Shown here one piece after another: positions 9,421-17,288 of a stretch of DNA of 64,000 nucleotides (the stretch's first letter is position 1; the number at the start of each line of letters is the position of its first letter). Position numbers and translations under genes: made by a program. Below the pieces are notes generated by a model. It saw nothing but the letters and a program-made list of their open reading frames with translations. It was not told where the DNA came from and made no database searches. The stretch is from Thermogemmatispora carboxidivorans (GTDB lineage: Bacteria > Chloroflexota > Ktedonobacteria > Ktedonobacterales > Ktedonobacteraceae): NCBI RefSeq assembly GCF_000702505.1, contig NZ_JNIM01000001.1, positions 4,750,327-4,814,326 of the forward strand, in the 5' to 3' direction.

Positions 9421-9797
9421 GCGTTCTCCGTGCCTACAATGGCCAATCAAAATTGTTACATTGGCACAAGCGAGTGAGGGATCGACAAAGTAACAGCCCC
9501 GTTTCCATCCAGGGATGTTAGTACCAAGGCTGGCCCTGCTCACCCTGACTTGCGTTCAGGGGTGGCCTGACAGAGCGGATCGCCTGCGTCTCCCTCTTTT
9601 CCCTGGTCGGTCCAGCTCGGGGTCGCACCCCTGGCGCCCCGTTGAGCGGACTGGCCCGGCTCGCCGGCCTGAAGTTCGTGGCTGAGGTTCTCTTTTTCAG
9701 CATAGGTGCCGCCTCTAATGATGAGCAACAATCTGGTACCTTCCGCAGGATTACGGTAGACAGGGGAGGCGAGAATACGCTTAACTACTGGCAGACT

Positions 9798-9847
9798 GGG
9801 GCCGTTTGTTCTGGCCTTTGCCCAGCTCATCGCCAGAAAACGGCCCC
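9798..9847 (+). other. Long stem-loop just upstream of the calcium exchanger
   Basis: GGGGCCGTTT plus TTCTGGC (9798-9815) pairs with GCCAGAA plus AACGGCCCC (9832-9847), with one bulge and a 16-nt loop. It ends 25 bp before the start codon and has no T run, so a translational or processing element is more likely than a terminator. The rest of 9421-9797, the divergent gap, shows no gene. Confidence 0.5.
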
Positions 9848-9872
9848 GGTGAGCTGAATGGAAGGAACGCTT

Positions 9873-11243
9873 ATGTCGCGTTGGTTCTACAGTCTCTTGC
9901 TCTTCGCGGTTTTGGCAGTGGCCCTGGAGTTGCTGCGAGTGGAGATTCCTCCACTGCTGCGCTTTGGATGCGCTGCGTTGGGTATTCTTCCGCTGGCGGC
10001 ACTGATCGGGCGGGCTGTCGAGGCTGTGGCTGAGCATACGGGCGAGCGCATCGGGGGCTTACTGTTCGCGACCTTTGGGAATGTGACCGAGCTGATTATC
10101 GGCCTCTTTGCGCTGAGTGAAGGACTGGTCGATGTGGTGCGCGCCTCGATCATCGGCTCTATTCTGGGCAATATTCTGCTGGTGCTGGGGGTGGCCACGA
10201 TGGTTGGCTGCCTCAAGCATGGACGGATGCGTTTCGAAACGCGCCCGGCCAGCCAGTACGCTTCGCTGCTGGCGCTCTGTATCGCTGGCCTGCTGTTGCC
10301 AGCGGTTGCCGAGCTGCTGGCTTCGCGCGCCGGTCAGAGCCATATTGTCGAGCGCGGCATCCAGCTCTCCGACTTTATTGCCGTCTTGCTTCTCCTCGGC
10401 TATCTGGCCTCGATTCTCTTCAGCGTCTTCCGCTTTCGCGACCACCCCGCAGAGGGAGAGGAGGAGAGCGGTGAGAGCTTTGAGCCGGTGCTAGGAGCAC
10501 GCTCTGAGGCAGCCCTCCTGCGTCTACTCAGCTATCGCCAGCGTCTGGCCCATAGCAATCTGCCCAACAAGAGCGGCGTCTTGCGCGAGCTGGACCGTAC
10601 TCTTCAGGCGATGGTCTCGGCAGAGCGGGCGGAAGCAACTCCTGCGGCTGCCGCTGAATCACCGTCTCCAAGGCCGGCAGCCGGGGATGCACCCGGCGAA
10701 CAGAGGGAGGTCACGCCCAGGGCTGGAGAGCGACAGCCGGCCCAGTCGGCCCCACCCTCACCGACAGCGGGCGAGAAAAAGCCCAATCTCTGGCTGGCAT
10801 TGCTCTTGTTGGCCGCCGCCACCGCAGGAGTAGCCGTCGTCTCGGACATTCTGGTCGCCTCGATTGAGCCGTTCACAGAGCTGCTTGGCTGGAATCCAGC
10901 CTTCGTCGGCCTGGTCTTCCTTCCGCTTATTGGCGGCCTACCTGAATATTTCAATACCATTAATATGGCGCTGGATAAGCGGATGGGCATGGTGCTGGCC
11001 GCCTCCGCTGGCTCGTCTATCCAGATCGCGCTGCTGGTAGCGCCGATTTTGGTGCTGTGTAGCCTGCTGGCCCCTCAGCGTCTGGACCTGGTCTTTAGCA
11101 TCGTGGAGATTGCGGTTTTGGCTCTGGGAGCTTTCCTGTTTAGCGAGATTACGCACGATGGTGAGCTGGTCTGGCTGGAAGGACTGCTCTTGATCCTGCT
11201 CTACGCGATCATGGGCGGCACCGTCTTTCTCTTCGGCGCCTGA
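9873..11243 (+). CDS. cax: Calcium/proton exchanger (CAX family)
   Basis: About 456 residues with two sets of membrane helices split by a hydrophilic cytoplasmic loop (about 200-305, rich in Pro, Ala and Glu). Both conserved alpha-repeats of the Ca2+/cation antiporter superfamily are present: FATFGNVTELI in the N-terminal half and GGLPEYFNT followed by SAGSSIQIA in the C-terminal half, with the acidic Glu residues that bind Ca2+. It should export Ca2+ in exchange for protons. Two ATGs are in frame (9858, 9873); GGAAGGA lies between them, so the second is preferred. It is convergent with the pseudokinase gene; 190 bp between them show no clear terminator. Confidence 0.88.
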   Translation: MSRWFYSLLLFAVLAVALELLRVEIPPLLRFGCAALGILPLAALIGRAVEAVAEHTGERIGGLLFATFGNVTELIIGLFALSEGLVDVVRASIIGSILGNILLVLGVATMVGCLKHGRMRFETRPASQYASLLALCIAGLLLPAVAELLASRAGQSHIVERGIQLSDFIAVLLLLGYLASILFSVFRFRDHPAEGEEESGESFEPVLGARSEAALLRLLSYRQRLAHSNLPNKSGVLRELDRTLQAMVSAERAEATPAAAAESPSPRPAAGDAPGEQREVTPRAGERQPAQSAPPSPTAGEKKPNLWLALLLLAAATAGVAVVSDILVASIEPFTELLGWNPAFVGLVFLPLIGGLPEYFNTINMALDKRMGMVLAASAGSSIQIALLVAPILVLCSLLAPQRLDLVFSIVEIAVLALGAFLFSEITHDGELVWLEGLLLILLYAIMGGTVFLFGA

Positions 11244-11435
11244 AGCCCACTGAGCTGAGCGAGTGAGGGCAATCAGGCAGCTTTCGCCGGCCAGGCAGGA
11301 AAGGCAAGGAAGCGAGGAGCAACGGCGCTCCCCTTCGCTGCCTGGTACATGCCTTTCCTCTGGAGCATGAGGACGCTCCCAGGTTGAACCGGTGAGCGAC
11401 GGCGGCGCTGCCTGGGCACAAGTCTATGTGTTGCG

Positions 11436-13466
11436 TTAGTAAGGAATGGGGAGGGCCTGGAGGCTCTCCTGACCGGGACGCACCAGCGGCGACACCAGGA
11501 TTTCAATGGCAAAGGGTTTTTCATAGAGCGGACGTCGGTGCTCGTCGGAAAAGACAATGTGCAGACGCTCACGACGCCCTCCACGCCCCTTCAGCGGCGG
11601 CGGCATGGGTATAGTCACTTCGGCCACGTAGCCGCTGGCCGGTACCGTGATGACCGCTCGCTGCACGACGAAAGCATAGCGCTGGTAAATGGCTGAACGG
11701 ACCTCGATATGAACGCGCTCGCCATGTGTGAGGGCGCTCAAGCCCACGGGTCGGCTGCCAGCTCGCGAGCCGGGCGGCGGCAGGGCACGGTCTCGCCCCA
11801 TCAGTCGCACGCGAATGGCGAAGCGCTGACCGGGCTGCAGGCGCAGAGGCGTCTCGATAATGGCAGCGGCAGCGGTCCCACGCTGCTGCTCGCCAACGAT
11901 GAAGCGCTGAATCTGACGCAGCAGCGAACGCTCCTGCAGACTCTCAGTGGAGCTGGCCTTCACGAGGGCGGTGCTGCTCGACTGGCCAGAAGGCAGGAGC
12001 TTCCCCTGCAGAGCCGGCAAGAGGCCCGTAATGCGCTTCTGCAGCTGTTGCGTCACACGCCGCGCCAGCTCGCCAATTTCCTCTAACTCGGAGCGACGAC
12101 GATCCAGAATATAGGTAGGCAGGGCGGCGATGTCTTCCTGCGGGGCCGGCTCCTCTGGCCAGGTCTGATCTCTGGCCGCAGCAGGAGCCGACTGTCCGTC
12201 TCCTCCCCTAGCTTTGTCGGCGACAGAGGTCACATCCACAGCAGGCGCTTGCTGACCCTGGCCGCCACCAGCGATGGGCCCCGTACGACTGGCTGGGCGC
12301 CCGGAGCGCTTTCTGCCGCGTTCGCTACTTCCATCCTGTCTCTCGTGACCGGCACGGGCAGCCTGCTCTCCACGAGGAAGCGTCGTAGTCGGACGCGGAT
12401 AGCGCGCTATTTGTGTGCTCACGTAGGGATTGGCCAGAGACTCGGCCAGCGAGGCGGCGCTCTGGAAGCGCTCGGAGCGCTCAAAGGAGAGCGCCCGCAT
12501 AACAACAGCCTCAATTTCCGGCTTCACACGGGGATTCAGCTCGCGCGGCGAGCGCAAGTGAGGCGCCGGAGCAGCGGGCGGCGTTCCAGTCAGCAAGAGA
12601 TAGAGCAAGGCCCCCAGACTGTAGACATCGGAGCGAGCTTCAACCTTACCCTGCTGGACCTCGGGAGCCGTGAAAGGGCCTGGCTTGAAGGGACGTGTAG
12701 CCCCAGTCAAGACCGGCAGCAGAGTACGGATATAGAGCGGCAGCCAGCAGAGCAGGAGAGCTGGACGACCGTGGTAATCCAGGCCACCCAGGACCAGAGC
12801 CTGGGGGTCCAGCTCACCAATCACAATCTGATGACCGTGGAGACGATCAACCGTCTCGCATAGCTCTTGAATCCATTGCACAGCCACCTGTTCACCAGGC
12901 AGCCCGATTCCGCTCTGCAGGGTGTTTTCCAGCGTGTAGAGCCGTCCTCCTTCATTAGCGCCAGCCTGCTTCCCCTCACCTTGAGCCTGGACGGCAGCCC
13001 CGTCGCGACCGGCCTCCTGCGCCTCACTCCGAGCGAAGGGATTGCCGGCAATGACATAGATATGGCCCTGATCGTATTCTTGCCGCAGAATAGGCGTGAG
13101 ATGAGGGATAGCATGACGACGCAGCAGGTCGTACTCGCGCCTGACAAGCTGCGCCGCGCGCTGGCGGGCCTCGGCATCCAGCATACTGATATCGACATCA
13201 CTGATGATCACCGTCTGCTGCAGACTGACATCGGTAGCCAAGAATAGGCTGATGTAGGGGCGACGGCGCACCAGCGAGGTAATACGATAGCGTTGGCGAA
13301 ACTCGGCCTCGGCCTCGGCCTCCGCTGAGCGGGGTGAGGCAGCTCCCTCGATACGCCTCCCGCAGGCGCCACAGAAAGCCGCGTGGGGCGGCACAACAGC
13401 GTTACACTGGGGACAGCGCTGCGTTTCGGGAGAATCCCGCCTGCTGGTCGTCTGTGTCATGCTCAT
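11436..13466 (-). CDS. Zinc-ribbon protein with pseudokinase domain and C-terminal beta domain
   Basis: 676 residues. A zinc ribbon with two CxxC pairs (CPQC at about 18, CGAC at about 32) opens the protein. A protein-kinase-like domain follows (about 55-340): the APE-like motif FTAPEVQQG, the helix F motif SDVYSLGALLYLLLTG and the C-lobe tail are clear, but the catalytic elements are missing. The VAIK lysine region reads VIISDVDIS, the HRD loop reads VIGELDPQA and there is no DFG. A disordered Pro/Gly/Arg/Ser linker (about 355-430), a helical segment and a C-terminal all-beta domain (about 530-665) complete it. No transmembrane helix is seen. It is probably a signalling scaffold rather than an enzyme. 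Expression probably starts from the extended -10 promoter about 60 bp upstream. Confidence 0.8.
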   Translation of the reverse strand: MSMTQTTSRRDSPETQRCPQCNAVVPPHAAFCGACGRRIEGAASPRSAEAEAEAEFRQRYRITSLVRRRPYISLFLATDVSLQQTVIISDVDISMLDAEARQRAAQLVRREYDLLRRHAIPHLTPILRQEYDQGHIYVIAGNPFARSEAQEAGRDGAAVQAQGEGKQAGANEGGRLYTLENTLQSGIGLPGEQVAVQWIQELCETVDRLHGHQIVIGELDPQALVLGGLDYHGRPALLLCWLPLYIRTLLPVLTGATRPFKPGPFTAPEVQQGKVEARSDVYSLGALLYLLLTGTPPAAPAPHLRSPRELNPRVKPEIEAVVMRALSFERSERFQSAASLAESLANPYVSTQIARYPRPTTTLPRGEQAARAGHERQDGSSERGRKRSGRPASRTGPIAGGGQGQQAPAVDVTSVADKARGGDGQSAPAAARDQTWPEEPAPQEDIAALPTYILDRRRSELEEIGELARRVTQQLQKRITGLLPALQGKLLPSGQSSSTALVKASSTESLQERSLLRQIQRFIVGEQQRGTAAAAIIETPLRLQPGQRFAIRVRLMGRDRALPPPGSRAGSRPVGLSALTHGERVHIEVRSAIYQRYAFVVQRAVITVPASGYVAEVTIPMPPPLKGRGGRRERLHIVFSDEHRRPLYEKPFAIEILVSPLVRPGQESLQALPIPY

Positions 13467-13531
13467 GGACAGGTGCCTTGCCGTGTGTTATTACACAGAT
13501 TATTTCTTGCGAGAGAAATGACCACCAAAAG

Positions 13532-13540
13532 ATTATAGCA
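13532..13540 (-). promoter_or_regulatory. Extended -10 promoter of the pseudokinase gene
   Basis: On the minus strand TGCTATAAT gives a perfect -10 with the TGn extension, about 65 bp before the start codon. The -35 region is poor, as is common for extended -10 promoters. Confidence 0.5.
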
Positions 13541-13618
13541 TAGCGAATGGGCGGAGCGTAGCTGAATTGGCCCCATCTCCATCAAAATTCGTCTCGGCTC
13601 TTCAGGGCCAGAGAGGTC

Positions 13619-13715
13619 AGCTCACGGCGAAAGCCGTGGGTACTTGACCGGAAAGCCCGGCATCGGCATGCATCCCCTCACGGCTTCTTTTGAAGCCCTC
13701 CTGGTTTTAGGATAG
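13619..13715. repeat. Hairpin-rich remnant resembling an IS200/IS605-type end
   Basis: CTCACGGC and GCCGTGGG form a stem at 13621-13640, and CACGGCTTC/GAAGCC form a second at about 13679-13697, with GGCATGCATCCCC between them. This sequence style resembles the ends and guide-RNA regions of IS200/IS605-type elements. No transposase or TnpB reading frame is near, so it would be a solo relic. The remaining 13467-14150 gap holds promoters but no gene. Confidence 0.35.
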
Positions 13716-13785
13716 TCGAGTGTGGAATAGCCCAGCCCGCTCCTGGTCAGGCCAGGCTGAACCAGAACCAGGAAGGTTTCTGCCC

Positions 13786-13814
13786 TTGTCACCTCGTCAG
13801 GCTTTTGTTAGAAT
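13786..13814 (+). promoter_or_regulatory. Putative promoter of the nuoJKLMN operon
   Basis: TTGTCA (13786-13791), a 17-bp spacer and TAGAAT (13809-13814). It is about 335 bp before nuoJ. A second TACAAT at 13924-13929 lacks a good -35. Confidence 0.45.
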
Positions 13815-14150
13815 CTGACGGGAAACAGCGAGGAGTTGCTCACGTCGCACATACGCACGCACGCAAGAAACGAGACAAGAACAGGGCAGATAGATCCACC
13901 GCTTCAACGCCGGTCTATCCTGCTACAATGGGAGGGAGGGAGTATGCAGGGCAATAAAGAGGACACTGGCTCGTTTCAGACGAACCTGCTCTTGACCTGA
14001 TTGATGCCTTCGCGTCGAGCATCGTGCTGTCTCCGCTTCGCCCCTCTCTCCTGCGCTCTGGCCGGCCTGCTGGCAGACCTGGTCAGTGAGGACAAGGCTT
14101 GCCTGACTGACGGTGCTCTCAGTGCCCGCTCGATGGAGGACATTTTTTTT

Positions 14151-14693
14151 ATGGATTTAGCCAGCCTGATCTTTTGGATCATCGCCGTTGTGCTGGTTGC
14201 TGCGGCGCTGGTCGTCGTGGGCCAGCGAAATATTGTGCATAGCGCGCTGGCGCTGGTGGTGGTCTTTGCAATGGCTTCTGGCATCTTCCTCCTGCTCAAT
14301 GCCGAGTTCATTGCAATTGTCCAGATCCTCATCTACGCCGGCGCGGTGACGATCTTGATCCTGTTCGCGCTGATGCTGACCCGCATTGCCGGGCAGCGGG
14401 TGACCAATCCCAACGCCCGCCCGCTGGCGATGGCGGTGGCGCTGGTGGTCTCCACCCTCGTCGGCCTGGGGATCATCTTCGCAGCAACGGTTAGCCAGTT
14501 TGCTCAGTCAGCTCCCGCCGCCCAGTTGCTTCAGGGAACGGTCTGCTCGCTCCCCTCAAATAATGTGATTGCGATCGGTCAGCTCCTCTATAGCCCCTCT
14601 TGCTATAGCTATGTGCTGCCGTTCGAAATCGCAACAGTGGTGCTGCTGGTGGCCATCGTGGGCGCGATCGTGATTAGCCGCGAGGAGGAGTAA
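14151..14693 (+). CDS. nuoJ: NADH-quinone oxidoreductase subunit J
   Basis: 180 residues with five predicted membrane helices. NuoJ is a small membrane subunit of respiratory complex I at the junction between the peripheral arm and the proton-pumping arm. The family motif around the third helix, IAIVQILIYAGAVTILILF, is intact. The ATG at 14151 is chosen because GGAGGA lies 10 bp upstream and it begins with the first membrane helix; the upstream in-frame extension to 14001 is rich in Arg and Cys and unlike the family. An unusual run of eight T residues lies directly before the ATG. It opens a five-gene operon for the membrane arm. Confidence 0.95.
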   Translation: MDLASLIFWIIAVVLVAAALVVVGQRNIVHSALALVVVFAMASGIFLLLNAEFIAIVQILIYAGAVTILILFALMLTRIAGQRVTNPNARPLAMAVALVVSTLVGLGIIFAATVSQFAQSAPAAQLLQGTVCSLPSNNVIAIGQLLYSPSCYSYVLPFEIATVVLLVAIVGAIVISREEE

Positions 14694-14699
14694 GTTGCG

Positions 14700-15023
14700 A
14701 TGGGCCTGACTCTGACACATTTTGTGGTGCTTGGCGCGGTCCTTTTCTGTATCGGCCTCTACGGCGCGCTCACTAAGCGCAATGCGGTCGCTATTCTGAT
14801 GAGCATTGAGATTATGCTCAATGCGGTCAATATCACGCTGATCGCTTTCTCTTTCTTTAACCACGTCAAGCCCTACGCGAATCTGTTGACAGGACAGATC
14901 TTCGCCATCTTCATCATTACTGTCGCTGCGGCGGAGGCGGCGCTCGCTCTGGCGATGATTATCGCCATCTATCGCAAGCGCCAGACGGTGGATGTTGGCG
15001 AAATCGATATGCTGAAGTGGTGA
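14700..15023 (+). CDS. nuoK: NADH-quinone oxidoreductase subunit K
   Basis: 107 residues with three membrane helices, the normal size of NuoK, an antiporter-like MrpC homologue in the complex I membrane arm. The conserved glutamates of helices 2 and 3 are visible in MSIEIMLNAVNI and AAAEAALALA. The start codon lies 6 bp after the nuoJ stop and its ribosome site (GAGGAGGAG) is inside the nuoJ tail, which suggests translational coupling. The reading frame ends 6 bp before nuoL. Confidence 0.97.
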   Translation: MGLTLTHFVVLGAVLFCIGLYGALTKRNAVAILMSIEIMLNAVNITLIAFSFFNHVKPYANLLTGQIFAIFIITVAAAEAALALAMIIAIYRKRQTVDVGEIDMLKW

Positions 15024-15029
15024 TTTGCT

Positions 15030-17273
15030 ATGTACGGTCTGTATGAGTACGCCTGGCTCATTCTGGCCGCTCCGCTGGCGTCGTTCGCGGTGATCGTCTT
15101 CGGGACGCGCATGGCCGATCTGTGGAGCCGCCATCATGGGCAGACGGCGCAGGACTACGCGGCCTACCTGCGCGAGGCGGACCCGGCTTTCGCTGCCTGG
15201 GAGACGGCGCGCGGCTCCGGCGGCCACGGCGAGCAGCAGCACGCCGCTCAAGCAGCCGGGCATGCTGGCGAGGCGGCGCACGCAGGACATGGGGGAGAGG
15301 CCGGACACCACGGCGACCCCTATGATGATGATCCAACGGTGCCGTATTTGACTCCCTGGGCGAAGCTGAGCGGCTACGTGGGTGTCGTTTTGATGCTGCT
15401 CTCTTGCCTCTATTCCTGGGTGCTGCTCTTCGCTTCGCTCGGTCTGCTCCCCGGTACTCCTCGCTTGCCCGAGGAAGGGATCACGCTCTTCTCCTATACC
15501 TGGGGCAGCGATGCCGCTTTCCAACCCTATACGATCGCTTTCCATCTGGATAATCTGGCCCTGGCGATGACGGTGGTGGTGACAACCGTCTCGCTGCTGG
15601 TGCAGTTTTATTCACAGGGCTATATGGCGCAATCCGCCGGCTATGCCCGCTTCTTCGCTTACTTGTCTCTCTTCGCTTTCTCGATGCTGACCATCGTCTT
15701 CGCGGCGAATTTCCTGGTGATTTTCGTCGGCTGGGAGCTGGTCGGCCTGAGTTCTTACTTGCTGATCGGTTTCTGGATTAATAAGCGGGCTAAGCCCGCT
15801 GAGGAGCGCCCTGCTCCTTCCAGCGCTGCGCTGCAAGCCTTCGTCATGAACCGCATCGGTGACGTGGGCTTTATTCTCGGCATTATGATCCTGTTCGCGA
15901 CGACGGGCACCTTTGATTTCGCAACGCTGGCCGGCAACGGCCCCCACGGGGTGGCTCAGGCTTTCGCCGGTAATCAGGCCCTGCTGACCCTGGCGATGAT
16001 CCTGGTCTTCTGCGGCGCCATTGGGAAGTCGGCGCAGGTCCCGCTCCATACCTGGCTGCCGTCGGCAATGGAAGGCCCGACTCCGGTGAGCGCCTTGATT
16101 CATGCGGCGACGATGGTGGCCGCCGGCGTCTATATGGTAGCCCGGACGTTCGCGCTCTTCTCCGCTGCCGGCCCCCAGGCGTTCGAGGTGGTGGCCTGGA
16201 TCGGCGGGATTACGGCGATCTTCGCGGCAACGATCGGCCTGACACAGACGGACTTTAAGCGGGTGCTGGCTTTCTCGACGATCAGCCAGCTCGGCTATAT
16301 GTTCGTGGGCCTCGGGGTGGCCGGCACGGAGATCGGCCCGGGCGCCGGGATGTTCCATCTGTTTACGCACGCTTTCTTTAAGGCTCTGCTCTTCTTGGGT
16401 GCCGGTAGCGTGCTGCATGCGCTCCATCACGCCATGCATCGCGAGGTCCAGGATATGCGCCTGATGGGCGGCCTGGCCCGCTTTATGCCGGTTACGGCGG
16501 CTACCTGGCTGATCGCCGGCCTGTCGATCTCTGGCTTCCCCTTCTTGTCCGGTTTCTATAGCAAGGAGACGCTGATTTCGCTGGCTTTCGAGCATGGCAA
16601 CTATGGGCTGTGGGCGATTACGCTGGTGACTGCCGGCCTGACGGCCTTCTATATGTTCCGCGCCTTCTTCCTGGCCTTTGGCGGTAAGGGTGGCGCGCTC
16701 GGTGGAATCTGGGGCGGCCCCTATCGGGGCGAGGGAACGCCGCATGAGTCGCCGGTGACGATGACGCTGCCGCTGGTGATTCTGGCTGTCTTCTCGATTT
16801 TTGCCGGCTACTGGGTGGGTTTCTTCCAGTATCTGGACCCGCATGCGCCGCTGCTGGATCTGGGCAAGATCTTTAGCGACGGCCTGACCTGGCTGGGGGT
16901 GGCGCTCTCTCTGTTGGGCATCGCCTGGGCCTATGTGCTCTATTGCGCGGTCGGGTGGGAGCGCGTCCATAAGGTGGTGGAGGCGAATGCGGTTCTGCGT
17001 TTCTTCCATCGCTTGCTGCTGCACCGCTATTATGTGGATACGCTCTATGACTGGATTGTGCGCTATGTGGTGCTGGGCCTCTGCCATGTGGCGGCGGCTT
17101 TCGATCGCTTTGTGGTGGATGGCATTGTGAATGGGGTGGCCGGCCTGGTTATGGAGCTGGGGAGCGGTCTGCGGCGCGCGGAGACTGGCAAGGTGCAGGC
17201 GTATATGACGGTCTTTTTCGGTGGGATCGCGGTTTTTGCCGTGGTTGTCTTTGTGCTGGCTACGCTCAGATAG
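15030..17273 (+). CDS. nuoL: NADH-quinone oxidoreductase subunit L, with a His-rich insert
   Basis: 747 residues. NuoL is the distal antiporter-like proton-pumping subunit of complex I, with a long lateral helix at the C-terminus. The conserved segments GWELVGLSSYLLIGFW, FVMNRIGDVGFILG, GKSAQVPLHTWLPSAMEGPTP (shown in part), and HAFFKALLFLGAGS are present. Unusual is the loop between the first two membrane helices: residues 63-97 are built mainly of Gly, Ala, His, Glu and Gln, with seven histidines in 35 residues, followed by an acidic stretch (PYDDDP). Canonical NuoL has a short loop there. The gene is tightly linked to nuoK and nuoM. Confidence 0.96.
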   Translation: MYGLYEYAWLILAAPLASFAVIVFGTRMADLWSRHHGQTAQDYAAYLREADPAFAAWETARGSGGHGEQQHAAQAAGHAGEAAHAGHGGEAGHHGDPYDDDPTVPYLTPWAKLSGYVGVVLMLLSCLYSWVLLFASLGLLPGTPRLPEEGITLFSYTWGSDAAFQPYTIAFHLDNLALAMTVVVTTVSLLVQFYSQGYMAQSAGYARFFAYLSLFAFSMLTIVFAANFLVIFVGWELVGLSSYLLIGFWINKRAKPAEERPAPSSAALQAFVMNRIGDVGFILGIMILFATTGTFDFATLAGNGPHGVAQAFAGNQALLTLAMILVFCGAIGKSAQVPLHTWLPSAMEGPTPVSALIHAATMVAAGVYMVARTFALFSAAGPQAFEVVAWIGGITAIFAATIGLTQTDFKRVLAFSTISQLGYMFVGLGVAGTEIGPGAGMFHLFTHAFFKALLFLGAGSVLHALHHAMHREVQDMRLMGGLARFMPVTAATWLIAGLSISGFPFLSGFYSKETLISLAFEHGNYGLWAITLVTAGLTAFYMFRAFFLAFGGKGGALGGIWGGPYRGEGTPHESPVTMTLPLVILAVFSIFAGYWVGFFQYLDPHAPLLDLGKIFSDGLTWLGVALSLLGIAWAYVLYCAVGWERVHKVVEANAVLRFFHRLLLHRYYVDTLYDWIVRYVVLGLCHVAAAFDRFVVDGIVNGVAGLVMELGSGLRRAETGKVQAYMTVFFGGIAVFAVVVFVLATLR

Positions 17274-17288
17274 AGGGGAGGGAGCGCT

